A stretch of DNA of 64,000 nucleotides from Parietaria judaica (taxonomy: Eukaryota; Streptophyta; Magnoliopsida; Rosales; Urticaceae). A program made the translations under genes and the position numbers. The DNA is taken from NCBI GenBank assembly GCA_954871525.1, contig OX940862.1, positions 42,711,732 to 42,775,731 on the forward strand, written 5' to 3'. The stretch's first letter is position 1, and the number at the start of each line of letters is the position of its first letter. This document shows positions 21,851 to 33,176 of this stretch, one piece after another. The notes beneath the pieces are model-generated. The model did not search any database. It was not told the origin of the DNA and saw only the letters and a list, made by a program, of their open reading frames with translations.

Positions 21851-24800
21851 CTACTCCTCCCCGTGGCCCCGGAAGCGCGGGAAGTCGCCCGTACTGCTAC
21901 CGGTAGCATCATAAGCACCTATGTAATCGGCGGGATCACCAAATCCCGCTAGCGCTGCCAGTGGGTCGGGGTGGACCGCCGGAGGAGGAGCTGGAATCGC
22001 CACCACATAAGGCTCGAGTGTCGCCCTGACATGAGCCGGGAGCTGGTACTGCTCCGTTAAGAAAGCGACAGACAGCGGAACTCCTTGGTTGGACATCGCC
22101 AAGGAGATGAAGACGGCAACAAAACCCTCCTAGAAGCGGGTATCTGCAACCTCCGACATGCTACTCCGCATGTCCCGAAGATCAGCCTCCAAGGCCGCAA
22201 TACGACTCCGCGTTGAGACAAGCGCGGAAGCCGTCCGGTGATACTCTACGGAGCCACGAGCCAACTGGCCCGCCAACCGCTCCCGAGTCTCCTGGGCCTC
22301 ATGAAGCAAACGGAGGGCAGTTGACATCCCTCCTTGCGAAATCTCGGCCCTGGACCTATATTCCTGGTTCTCGCGTTCCAGGGAGGCGTTGCGGGCACGA
22401 AGAGAGGCTATCTCCTGCATATACACGCGTCCACCCGGAGATCTCGAGGTGGAACCGGAAACCCGGAGCCGCAAGGAGGAATCACGGAAGGGACCTGCAA
22501 AAAAGTCAAAGGAGAATGAGCCAAAGCAAAAAGACAAAAACAACTGAACAAGTTGTACTAAGAAGCAGAAAATACCAGGGGCAGGGCCTGCCCAGCTACG
22601 CCTAGCTCCCCCAACGGAGGAGCGTAGTCAAAGACGGACGGCTCATGGACCGCCCGTGTGGCGCCACCCGGCGCCGCCACGTGCGACGACGACGCACCCG
22701 CGGTAGTATACGGGGCCTTCCCCCGTGAATGGGTCCCCCTCGATTGACGGCGCTCCCCGTCATCTCCAGTGGCCCGCGCCGGTCGACGGGACCAGCTCAC
22801 CAAAACCCCGGAAGCAGTCCTCCCGGAATCACCCGTGTTGTCTTCTCCAGCCATACCGGCAAAAAGCAAAAAACAGAGTTAGAAGCAAGACAAATCAAGT
22901 CACGAGGCAACCAGCAAAGTGAAAAAAGAAACCGTGAAAAGACTGGAGCCCCTCCAAAGAAGCCCAGCGCGGAACCAACAAACGATTAGCCGGAATCCAC
23001 CCCGACGAAACCCACGCCGACCGCTCCAGAAACGGAGCGAAATACTCGGGAGTTATCGACCTTGCCATAAAAAGGCTGCCAAAGTCAAAGCTCCCGAAAG
23101 TCGGGCGAGAGCGGGGCGGAGGCGGAACCAGACGCCGGGGAACGGATCCTAAATAACCACATGGGACCCACACCCAGCGGCTATGCCAGTCAGGGTCCGA
23201 ATACTGATGAAGGCCAGCAACACTGACGCCCTGATCAGAATCAAGGACACACCAGTTTTCGAGACCCTGCGTACCCCAATAGAGGCGGAGCATGAAGAAC
23301 TGAAAAAGTTGGTCAGCCGAAAGGGCGCGACCACGTTCCTCCCGCCACATCGAGTAACACCCGGCAATAAACCGGCAAGTGTCCGGGCTAAGCTGAATCG
23401 GATGCAAGCCGGTGCGGACCAAAATCTCCTCCAGCAATGGAGGGATCGGGAGAGTAAATCCAAGGCGAATGCTCTCCAAAGGCACCGCCACCATCCCCTC
23501 GGGAGGACAGCTAGGGAAAGAACCCTCCGTCGGCGCACAAACACCCTCGACAGGGACCAGCTCCTCATCCCGAAAAAACTCCACCAGATCGTCCGGGGAA
23601 ACGACGCTCGGAACGTCAATATCCGAACAATCCAAAGGCGGATCAAACCAAAACCGGGTAGGAGCCTCATGATAAGGATCAACCCGCCTCCTCACGTTCC
23701 GATGAAAAATCGGACATGAGTCGCCTGCTATGACGGCTCTATGACGCGATCCACTCGCGCCAATGGCCAGAGGGCGGGTACCTGCGACAACCAAATGAGT
23801 ATCCGGCTCCGCCGCCAGAGGCAACGAAGAAGAATGCTCTCTCGGGACCCCGCCGAGAGGGGAAAACGATGGCCCGTCAGCACCAGCCGAAGAGGCTGCT
23901 GCCAAGGACCTGACCCACCCGGAAGCAGAAAAATCCCGGGATATTTCCGGAGCAGAAAATTCGAATCCTGCACCCGGACCAAGAATTAAGGCGCGGACCC
24001 CACCTGAAAAAGGGGGGAACAGAATCAACGCGCCCTCACTAACGGAAACCTGCCTGGAACCCAAACTGAAAAAGTTTGGGCCCACGAGGAACCCGGCAGG
24101 ACCGATGGCTCCCGAAGAGGGAACCTCGGCACCACGACCACCGGCCACCCTCCCAGGGGGCGGCCCCACCACGGACCAAGTCACGCCTCCTCCCCGGACT
24201 TCGGGGAGGCGAGCATCAGACCCGCTCAGGGCCCCCCGGGACCACTCGCCACCTCCGACCTCGGGGCGACTCCTCGCCGCCCCCGACCAGATGGCCTGGG
24301 CCTCCCGGGACACGACAGAGCTGACTCCGGCGATGGGAGGCCCCGCCACGCCCTCGCAGACCTCGTCGGAACCCCGCGACGGGACCGACGCCGCCCGATC
24401 ACCCCCGGCGGCACACCAGAGCGGCGAGCCCACAGACGGGGTTGCCAGGGCCTCCCGGTCCTCGAGGGACCCCGCTCCGGTCGCGGCGGCGAGATCTGCC
24501 CCGACAGAGGCGAGCTCGACCTCGCGCCGTCCTCGCGAGGAGCTCGGACCAGCCAAGCCACCACCGGCAACCACGACGCCCGACGGCCCCACAGACGAGA
24601 CCGACGGGTCTTCCCGGATCCCGTGTGGGCCACCCCCGGCAACGGCGAGTCTTCCCGCGCCGGCGAGAGCGAGCCCGACCTCGCCCGAAACCCATGGAAG
24701 GTGCGGCTCCGACCGCTCACCACCGGCCTCGCCACCGAGCGCCACCCACACCGACGGACTCGCAGCGGCCCCCCCGACCTCACGGGGCCCGCCTCCGTCG

Positions 24801-25030
24801 ACGGTGAGCCCCGCGGCGCCGCCTAGGGCTTGGCCAACCTCGCCAAACGCCCGCGTGGGCGAGCCCGCGACTCCCTGCTCCACCTCGCAGCCACGAGCGC
24901 TGCCCTCCTCCTCCACTGGCCTCGCCAGACTCGGACGACCCCGACTAGGGTCTTTTCCGGCGACGGTAGACGCTGGCTGGGCGGCAGTGGCGTCGGTCTG
25001 GTTCCCCATGGGAGTCAGAGAGAAGTTCAA
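21851..25030 (-). pseudogene. Antisense gene of element D (Transposase_28-like, probably spliced)
   Basis: The largest frame runs 25030-22895 (711 codons). The first 480 or so residues are low complexity and rich in Gly, Ser, Pro and Ala. A folded part follows (LGFTLPIPPLLEEILVRTGL, QLSPDTCRFIAGC, then SDPDWHSRWVWVPCG). Its start matches the antisense protein of element C (LRFPIPELILKYLSYLGVSI, QLSPNSIRILMAL). Further minus-strand frames are 22869-22558, 22543-22130 (coiled coil, e.g. IASLRARNASLERENQEYR) and 22102-21851. A plausible 81-nt GT-AG intron lies at 22575-22495, but joining there does not keep the coiled-coil frame. Either the splice sites differ or this copy has an indel. The resemblance to the plant 'putative gypsy type transposon' domain is from memory; function unknown. 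Confidence 0.65.
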
Positions 25031-25266
25031 AGTTGTTTTTCTCGAACCAACCCGACTTCAACTCGATTTTTACAAAAATTGATCCGAAAGGCATATTATA
25101 AAAACCGAGCTGCGACAAAGACCACTAAAAGCGCAACACTCCGGAAAAAACGGTGCGTGAAAAGGGTAACTGAACAAAAAGTTACTCAGGTCCGAAAGAC
25201 TTACTTCGAGTAAAACCGCAGATCTCGTCTCGCCTCGGAAATGAAAAAATGAAAGGGCCCACCTCG

Positions 25267-25276
25267 AATTTATAGA
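25267..25276 (-). promoter_or_regulatory. Possible TATA box for antisense gene of element D
   Basis: The minus strand reads TCTATAAATT here, about 240 bp upstream of the antisense ATG at 25030 and just inside the polypurine tract. The position parallels the TATA box of the antisense gene in element C. Support comes only from sequence and position. Confidence 0.5.
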
Positions 25277-25307
25277 AGTTTCACGGAAATCACGAACTTC
25301 CGTAAAA

Positions 25308-25319
25308 CTGGGGGGTTAA
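25308..25319 (+). promoter_or_regulatory. Polypurine tract of element D
   Basis: The run ACTGGGGGGTTAA abuts the 3' LTR start at 25320. Its place fits the plus-strand priming site, although the run is short. Confidence 0.6.
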
Positions 25320-27048
25320 TGTTATGGGTAATTCTCGGAATTGATTTACGAAATGAATTAATTAAACGGGAATTGTTAATTAAATTCCCGTTAATTGATT
25401 ATATAATTTGATTAATCTTTATTAATCAAATTAATCAATTTCAAACCCAAATTTCCCTCCGGAGGCCCGTTTTCAAAAAACAAAGTGTCCCAGTGTTCGC
25501 AAAAATATGAAAAACCCCAAAAACAACATAAAAGTTGGGAAAAACGGACACGGGACACGCCCGGGAGCAAGAACGGCCGAGGAAACACCCGCGGGGCCCA
25601 CAGGGACGGCGGCTGTCAGGGCCACGCCACGTGGCGGCTTCCTGCGCCGCCACTCGCCCGCGGGCCCCACCGGGGGTCGCCTCAGCCCCCTACTTGGGGG
25701 CTGCCTTCACACGATCGCGCCAACTGGCGCGATCCTAGCCACCCGCGTCCCATCACGGGACGCGGCCTCTCGCCTCGCGCGGATTCCCGCGCAGGGACAC
25801 GCGGACGACCCTGATGGGTCTGCTCCCGCGCGGGGATCCGCGCCCTCGCCACTTGCGAGGAGGCCTGCTTCGAGCAAGCCATGTGTAGGGTAGGGATCAT
25901 CCCTGCCCTTTGGTCCGCGCCACGCGGGCCCCCCTCGGAGGCTTGGTGGCCGTCCGATCTCGCGCGGACGGCCGGGATCAGACCATCTTTTCCAGGGACT
26001 AAAATGCAATTATGAAATTGCTCGGGATCCCCCCCGGACAATATTTTACTGCATTTAGGCCCCCGGACCCTATTATAAATAGAAGCTCAATTCAGTTGAA
26101 ACGGTAACTCATTCGAACTCACTCGACTCGAGTTCTCTCTCTCTCTCTACCCCCGATATACTCGCCTCCCCTCAAATATTATACTAATGTTGAGCGTCGG
26201 AGGTGAATCAGGGGGTACCCCCCCCCCCCCTGTTTCCCTTGACCTCGGGTGTTACATTTTTCAGGCTCAGAGAAGTGAGATAGTTCATAAAAGCGGAATC
26301 CCTGGAGGAATTTTCATAAGATCACGACCCGCCTGATAGGCTCCGTTCCACATTGTGTCCAGCCTATCTCCAGTCTATTATACGGCTGTTGGGATAGTCT
26401 GGGGACAAGTGACGGGGCCCACTATTTAGGTCGTAGGGTCAGGTCTGAGAAATTCTCTCTAAGATCCGGACGACCGAGGGATCACCCTGAGAGGGATCTC
26501 TTGATCTATATATTGGACGAATGCACTCCCCCGTTCACTGGTACCCCCGATCCGCGTGGACTCCGAACCTATACAAAACCCGGCTTGGTCATCTCCAGGC
26601 TCTGCGGTAACAGGTCCTGTACAAAACCCGGCCTGGTCATCACCAGGCTCTGCGGTAACAGGTCCTGTACAAAACCCGGCCTGGACATCTCCAAGCTCTG
26701 CGGTAACAGGTAGCGAGCCACCCCAATCGCCCGGACCCTGAACGGCCACGAGACCTTCGATCCAAGAAAGTCCAGAGATACCGACTCAGAGTCCCCGAAT
26801 CGGCCAATTAAAACCTCACCTTGAAGTCAGAATGGCGGTCGCCCCAAAGTCAACGGGGGTCAGAGGGAACAATCATTGACAATAAAAGCCACCCCAGACA
26901 GCAAATCTGTCATCCCCGTAACAAAGGCCAGCCAAGGCCCACACAGAAGTCTACAAAAGCCCGCCACGTCAACGAACGACATTGGGCCAGGCCCAAAATC
27001 CACAACTTGGGCCTCAACAGTGTTTGATGCAAAAAAACGGCATCAACA
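25320..27048 (+). repeat. 3' LTR of element D
   Basis: It starts TGTTATGGG and ends GCATCAACA, directly followed by the ATATG duplication (27049-27053). It carries the same hairpin cluster, TATA box, conserved block (26184-26205) and three stem-loop repeats (26568-26710) as the 5' LTR, with about 31 differences seen by eye and a shorter C run. Confidence 0.93.
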
Positions 27049-27053
27049 ATATG

Positions 27054-28543
27054 TATTAGCTTCATAAAATGTACATATACAATTACATGCTTGTTTAAAC
27101 ATGATAAAAACAAAATACAAAGAAGATATATAATAAAACTTAAAATAGATACTATACATATACAGTTACATGCTTTTCGTTCATCCTATCTCTTCCTTTT
27201 ATAAGTAAAACCCCCATGATGTTTTTAAGAACAAATAATTTCAATGCCACAATTCATGGTACGTATATGGGCTCTTCATATTTCACGATTTGATTAACCC
27301 CTATGCCGTTAATTGGACTCTTCATGTATCCCAAATTAATTACCCGTATGGCGTTTAAGAGTTTTTTGTTCGAATACTATTATGGTTTCATTATTTCATA
27401 TATACCATGTGGTGGCTATATATATTGTAAAAAAATAAATAAAAAAATCTAAAAAATTAGAAAATATGTTATTCTTGATTTGTAGTGTGCCATATTATTT
27501 TGGTGAGATTCTCCGTATATTTATATAGATAGATAGACATAGACTACAGTACACAATAAATTATAAATCATAGGTACACTAAGAGTTGATATGGGCCTAA
27601 CGATCAATAATTTGAGTATAGACTTGGCCATTATTTCTTATAATAAATATTGAGAGATTTAATGACATTAGTTACTTTCTTCTACATGCAAACTTCTATA
27701 TGGAATTGGTAGAGACTACATTATAAATCTCGCTAGGCTATATATCAATATCTTTTATTGTGTCATTAATTGAAACATTTCTATGATAAAAAAAATGAAT
27801 TAAAAAAATTCAGGAAATTCCAATCTCTCATTTTATATGGCATGAGTAGAAAATTTTACTCGCATAGAATAGCCACAAACCTCACTCAATTTTGACTAAT
27901 TTTCCTCTAAGAATATTCTAAAAAGTTTCTCCCAAACATGTTGATACAAAGATTAGAATGACATTGAGAACAAGGAACTGTAACACTATAACACATCATG
28001 GATAAGCGAATCTCAATTCTCTAGTTTGCTTCTGCATGATTTATTGAAAAGGGCAAGAAAATTTAAATATAAGTGAGGTAAGAAAAAAAAGATTATATTG
28101 TAGTGGTAGAGAGTCTACCATCCATGAATCTAGCTCAAGAAGTAGGCTCCCACAAACATAACAACTGTATAAAGCATATTTTGAGCGTGCTTTGAATGTT
28201 GATGTATAGAGTCAAAAGAAAAACATATTGTCATTATCTCTGAGCAAAATCCGTGATTATTCTGCATTCTCTAAGTACTGCTCGAAACACTCAAGAGTTA
28301 ATACAACATTTGATGATATGATAGCAGCTACAAATGGTAAGTGCGAGTCCCGGCACATCATTACTCGAAGTAGATCTTGTGGTGCAGCACCTAGAACAAC
28401 TGAAAAGAATAAAAAATATGAATACAAACACAGATAAATCTTTGTTGTAGAAAATTTTAATTTTTTAACTATCAAAGAGCTATATTAACCTTAAAGCTAA
28501 ACCATTTAAGTGCTATATATTTTCAAGGTAATATTATAATTGA
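27054..28543. other. AT-rich spacer right of element D
   Basis: No gene, RNA or element recognised. The sequence is simple and AT-rich. Short frames such as 28228-28437 carry no domain I can name. Confidence 0.5.
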
Positions 28544-28659
28544 ATGAGCAAATTTAATCTAACCGAGGATAACCTTTTGTCTTTGTTGTGCAAGAATTTA
28601 TGCAGAGATATCCTCGAGCTGCTTGGCCATTGTGAGTTTAAGCCTGACTTGGCTCAACT

Positions 28660-28825
28660 CCTAGCAGAGATTTCCCCACCAGGGATTTCCCCACCAGAGC
28701 TTGCCCGGGTAGAGAAGAGCCCGACCAGAGATCTTCCTAGCAGAAGTTCTCCCACCAGGAATGCTCCTACCAGAGATGCCCCTACCAGAAGAACTCCTAG
28801 CAGGAGTTCCACGAGCAGAAAGAGA
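28660..28825. repeat. Minisatellite with an 18-bp rhythm
   Basis: Variants of CCTACCAGAGATGCC / CCACCAGGGATTTCC / CCTAGCAGAAGTTCT repeat about nine times with steps near 18 bp. The plus strand reads as a Ser/Thr/Pro/Arg-rich frame (28544-28831, e.g. SPTRNAPTRDAPTRRTPSRS). I regard this as a by-product of the repeat, not a gene. Confidence 0.6.
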
Positions 28826-28939
28826 GCCTAGCACGCTTGCTAGGAACATACGACCAGAAGCCAAACTTGAGGAGCAAGTTTGGAGATTTGATACAATTTG
28901 GTTTCCCATTCTAATTAGGAAACGTGTAAATTGTAAAGA

Positions 28940-29150
28940 TTTGATTGCGTTTATTTTAGGAAGTTTAGCTAGGGTTTAGCTTTCTAGTTTCTCCTATAAA
29001 TACTAGTGCTAGTAGTCAATTTTTGTAACTCCATTATTATTGCAATTCGATTAATCAAAGAAGCTTTTTTTCCCAAAGTTCTTCTTGCTTTCTTCTTCCT
29101 TTGTTCTTCGTGTTCTTTGGTTGCAGATCCATTAATTGGAACCAACAATT
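28940..29150 (+). mobile_element. Possible LTR remnant
   Basis: A TATA-like box (CCTATAAATACTAG, about 28995-29008) is followed by a T- and C-rich leader and the phrase GGAACCAACA (about 29138-29147), which looks like an LTR 3' end. The same end type closes the solo LTR at 63424. I found no matching start or TSD and no clear PBS after it, so this is a weak call. A moderately GC-rich stretch to about 29390 could be internal sequence. Confidence 0.3.
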
Positions 29151-29389
29151 CCCTGCGGGAGGAGGACCATCACGTCTGCACCGTGATTCGTGAGTTGCAG
29201 GAACTCAAGGACCAATGCATTGAAATTCATACCTATCGCCTACTTCAGGACCATGTGGTCGTCACTCGAGCGCCTCTTGGCGGAGCCAGAACTGTCGGCT
29301 TTCCATGATGCTGAAGAAGGCAGAGTTGATGTTGGCGCTCACGGTCTTCCGGTGCCGTTCTTCATTGTCGGATCCGCCGTTTTATGATC

Positions 29390-30578
29390 CATCTAGCAGA
29401 GTATAACTTTATATAGGCGTGAAATAGAATTCTAAAGGGCGAGGAGACGAACGTTATGGGAATAGGCATTGATGTATAATCAGTGCAAAAAGCTGTATTA
29501 GTAATGAAGAATGAATAATAATGAATATTCATTGATCTCAATGATTAAGGGAACATCATTGCTGAAAACATGTTCGTGTATAGGGTAATTAACATAGTTT
29601 TGTCTTATAAAAAAATGTAAAATCTTAAAAAAATAGAATTCTCAAATCTCTTGTTTCTCATGGTGCAATATCATCTTGGTGAGATTTTCCTTTAATATAT
29701 ATAGATTTGATGCCGCTTTTGTTTTGCTTTTGGCTACAAGGCTTTGATTATATCTATAACCTGTGAGATGAAGTATTTTTCCTACTTTGTTTGAATAAGA
29801 AATCGACCTCTATAGGTTAAAATTGCTCGTCGTTTTCCCAACTATTTATTAGTCTACATCATTATGTCATCAATAAACGGATATAGAAGGAAAGTCTAAC
29901 AAGGTTGATTTGGAGTGCTTTTAAGACTCTTAGAATCAATTCCGCAAAAAAACAAAAAACAAAACTTAGGGACATAAATCGAATGTTTTAAGATTTGGAA
30001 TATATGTCGATAATGACCCCATAATATTTTATCATCTAGTGAACTTTAGTCGTTATTTTTTTAACGAAAAATGTACAGATGTTATCGTTTTGTTGGTCAA
30101 TCTAAGTAGGTTAATTTTATAAAAAAAATTACGTTCAAAATATCTTCTATTACAAAAAAAAAAGGCGTATTCTAACAGTAATTTAGTTTTATAAATCAAA
30201 ATTAACGTAAGGTGACTGAATTTGCACCAACTGGTAAAGCAGATGTATTTTTACTGCCAATTGCCCGTATAAATATTATAATGTAAGTTTTTTGTTCAAA
30301 ATTTAATACGTTGGGACATAATTAGGGCATTTCCACACAAAAATCACAGCAGACAAAAAAAAAAGAAAAAGTCATTTCTAGTTTATACTATTTTTGGTTA
30401 AGGGTCAAAGTAATCCACATATCTCGCCAACATGTCAAGTCAGTAGTCATATACACGTATCTGTTTGATACATGTATAAATAGTAGGGGAAAACACAAAT
30501 TTAGATGCAAATATTAATAAGAGACAAAGTCGGCTAAAGGCCCTAAGCGATCTTTTTTTTTCTAGGGACTTTAGCACA

Positions 30579-30615
<37 letters not shown>

Positions 30616-30816
30616 TATTTATTAACAGAGCAAGCTTGCAATGATGATTTTGGTCGAAATTAATTTTTTGTTAATGTAAAATAAAAGATTTTACATGTGA
30701 TTGAGAAGAAAAAATGATATTAATTAATATCAGCTACTTAAGAAATGATAATAAAAATACTGATGGGGTGCATTATATTAAATGTTAATATGAAAACTTA
30801 ATAGTCAAAAGAAAAG
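29390..30816. other. AT-rich spacer with AAT microsatellite
   Basis: No gene recognised. An uninterrupted (AAT)n run of about 11 units lies at 30580-30614. The stretch ends at the target duplication of LINE B (30817-30823). Confidence 0.55.
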
Positions 30817-32258
30817 ATGTTATGCGGTGACACATCTCCTCTTCGTCGATGATAGCTTAATATTTTGTGAAGCTACTGTTGGAAATCACGTCTCGGATTC
30901 CGTAAAATTATCACGATTTATACCTCCGAACCGTCAGGGTAACATTTAAAAATTATTTTAAAGCGGAAAAACTTGTTATCCTAACAACGGTCCGAATATC
31001 GGATAATGACCATATCCCAAGATCTGATAAATATTATGTAATTTAATATTCATAAATCATTATTAATAAACTAGTCATAATAGGAAATAAATAGAAAGCA
31101 GTAAATGTTTGCATTTATTAACCCAATGCATAAGGCCGTACCTCGTATGACGATTTCCGGCTGCGCTCTCTGAATCGGGCAAGGCTCCGCCGGTTATCTT
31201 CCGGGATATTCTCCTGGAATCCTCATACCGAAGCGTGGGCTTCGCTGGCAGGACTCCGTCGCAAAATCTTAACTGATGGTTCTTTTTAAGCTTCCGGAGA
31301 AATAGTCTCCTAAGCCGAACCAGAAGAAAGAGATCAGAGAGAAAATTCGAAGACCCTGAGGGAGAGGGAGAGTTCAAATTTTTCTCTGGGGAAAGGTGTG
31401 AAAAATGTGTAGAATGAGCCTCCTATTTATAGGCTCAAAACCGTAACCGAATTGGAGAATTTTCCTCCCTAATTTCGAATTCTATTAATTAAATATAATT
31501 AATTATCTTAACCCAATGGTCCAGATTTAATCTCATCTAAATCCAATGGATATAATTAATTAGGGATTTATGTAAATAAGAAAGATTTAGATAAATCAAA
31601 AATCCAATCTTATCTTCTTATCAGTATAAAATTCGAATTATCATATATATATATATATATATATATAATTCGAATTATCATTATCTAGATCCAACGGTTG
31701 AGATAAATCTTTAAACCGATCTAATGGATCAAATTAGTTTAGGATAAAAATCAAATAAAAAGATTTATTAAAAAACAATTTTGAATTTATCCTTAAACCA
31801 TAATTCGAATATATATATATAGATATATAATCAATTAATTTTCAATCCGACGGTAAAGATTAAATCTTAGACCGATCTAACGGATACAATTAATCAATCA
31901 AATTCGAAAAATAAAACTTGGTCACCAAGTCATTAATTTCGAATTTATCAATATCCTAATCCAACAGTTAATATTAAATCATAACCGATCCAATGGATAA
32001 TATTGATTTTAGGGATTTGCCAAAATACCAGAACGTTTGGTACTTATGCCGCAAATATGGAAATACCAAATCATGCCATTCGAATTTAACTAGGGTTTCA
32101 TATATGAAACCCTAATTTGAATTTACACATATGAAAATATATAAATATATATTTTTATTTATTAATATAAATCTATTAATTATTAATTAATTATTAATAA
32201 GATATTAATAAATAAATCCAAATAATTAAATTATATTAATAAATCCTGATCTCAATAT

Positions 32259-33112
32259 TGTTGATGTACAAATTCGTCATTATTTAATGTGACATATAGT
32301 GCTAAGGTTGTGAATTAATTAAATTTACAAACTATGATAAAAGGCTTTAAAGAAATAAACTGGTATTCGTAAAAGCCCATTTGAAGAAGCCCAAAGAGAT
32401 TCTCAGTCAGACCAAGAACCAATGGACATAGGCTACTCGGCCCAATGAGTTCTGAAGCCCAAATCCACTCGGTAGCAGCCCAGAAAGAAGAGGGTAGAGT
32501 CGTCATATTCTCTACCCGGCATCATGTCTCAAACCCAAGCGGAAGACCAGGAGCACGGAGTCAAGTCTCCAACGGGCATAATTCAAACGCAACGACTAGA
32601 ACGAAGTCGTGGGACACGTGTAGCCAGATCGTCCATTCAACCCGGTCAGCACGGAGTGAAGACCCCTCGATTCCTGGAAGTTCAACGGGAAGAATTGAAG
32701 TCTATAAATGCCAAGCTCAAGCTCAGATCAACACACATCCACACTTACAACCTCGAGAGAATACACTGAAGAGTTTCTACCCGGCATTCTTGTCATTTTG
32801 AGATCTTGTTGTGTTCTTTCTTTCTTTTCCCATTCCTTCTTGCTCTCAGACGTGATTTAGCTGCTTGTAGCTATCCGTCTATGTTCATTGTCGCAATAAA
32901 CTAACAGAGGAAGTAGTCAACTACCGCATTGGGACGAACCTCTATAAAAAATCCCTCGTCTCATTTATACTGCTTATATACATATACATATATCGTGAGT
33001 GAATCGTGAGCTTGCAACGTGAGAGATCGAATTCCACCAAATTATTTCATCTAAGAATATCATACACTCACAAGTCATACTTGACTGATTGAGGTGGGAA
33101 ACCACGTCAACA
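32259..33112 (+). repeat. 5' LTR of element C
   Basis: It starts TGTTGATGTAC and ends CCACGTCAACA. A TATA box TATAAAT lies at 32703-32709 (within TCTATAAATGCC). The LTR does not contain the 22-bp block found in the D, E and F LTRs, so it belongs to a different Tat subgroup. Confidence 0.93.
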
Positions 33113-33113
33113 G

Positions 33114-33131
33114 TTTGGCGCCGTCTGTGGG
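33114..33131 (+). promoter_or_regulatory. Primer-binding site of element C
   Basis: TTTGGCGCCGTCTGTGGG follows the LTR after one base. A TGGCGCCGT start is familiar from Athila and Tat elements and is usually linked to a tRNA-Asp primer; that link is from memory. Confidence 0.65.
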
Positions 33132-33176
33132 AAATTGATCTCGCTAACTCCTAAAAGCTCAAAGCACTCCGCGAAC

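Larger units (their letters stand above)
12656..27048 (+). mobile_element. Element D: complete Tat-lineage Ty3/gypsy LTR retrotransposon
   Basis: Two LTRs of 1733 and 1729 bp (12656-14388, 25320-27048) bracket the element. It is flanked by a perfect TSD ATATG (12651-12655, 27049-27053) and is 14393 bp long. Order: LTR, PBS-like site, gag, protease, RT, RNase H, archaeal-type RNase H, integrase, tandem repeats, antisense gene, polypurine tract, LTR. The second RNase H and the long region between integrase and 3' LTR with an antisense frame are known marks of the Tat lineage. I count about 31 differences between the LTRs by eye (about 1.8 percent), mostly transitions, which suggests a fairly recent insertion. 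Two in-frame stops and one frameshift make this copy defective. Confidence 0.93.

Noticed and set aside
22495..22575. A firm splice junction in the antisense gene of element D
   Set aside because: Donor and acceptor look good, but joining them shifts out of the coiled-coil frame, so I left it as a candidate only.
22895..25030. The 711-codon minus-strand frame as a host gene
   Set aside because: It lies wholly between the integrase and the 3' LTR of element D, has the same position as the antisense gene of element C, and shares its core motif. It belongs to the retrotransposon.
28544..28831. Possible Ser/Pro/Thr-rich protein of 95 codons
   Set aside because: Most of it is the 18-bp minisatellite; no domain, splice or promoter support beyond a weak LTR-like region nearby.
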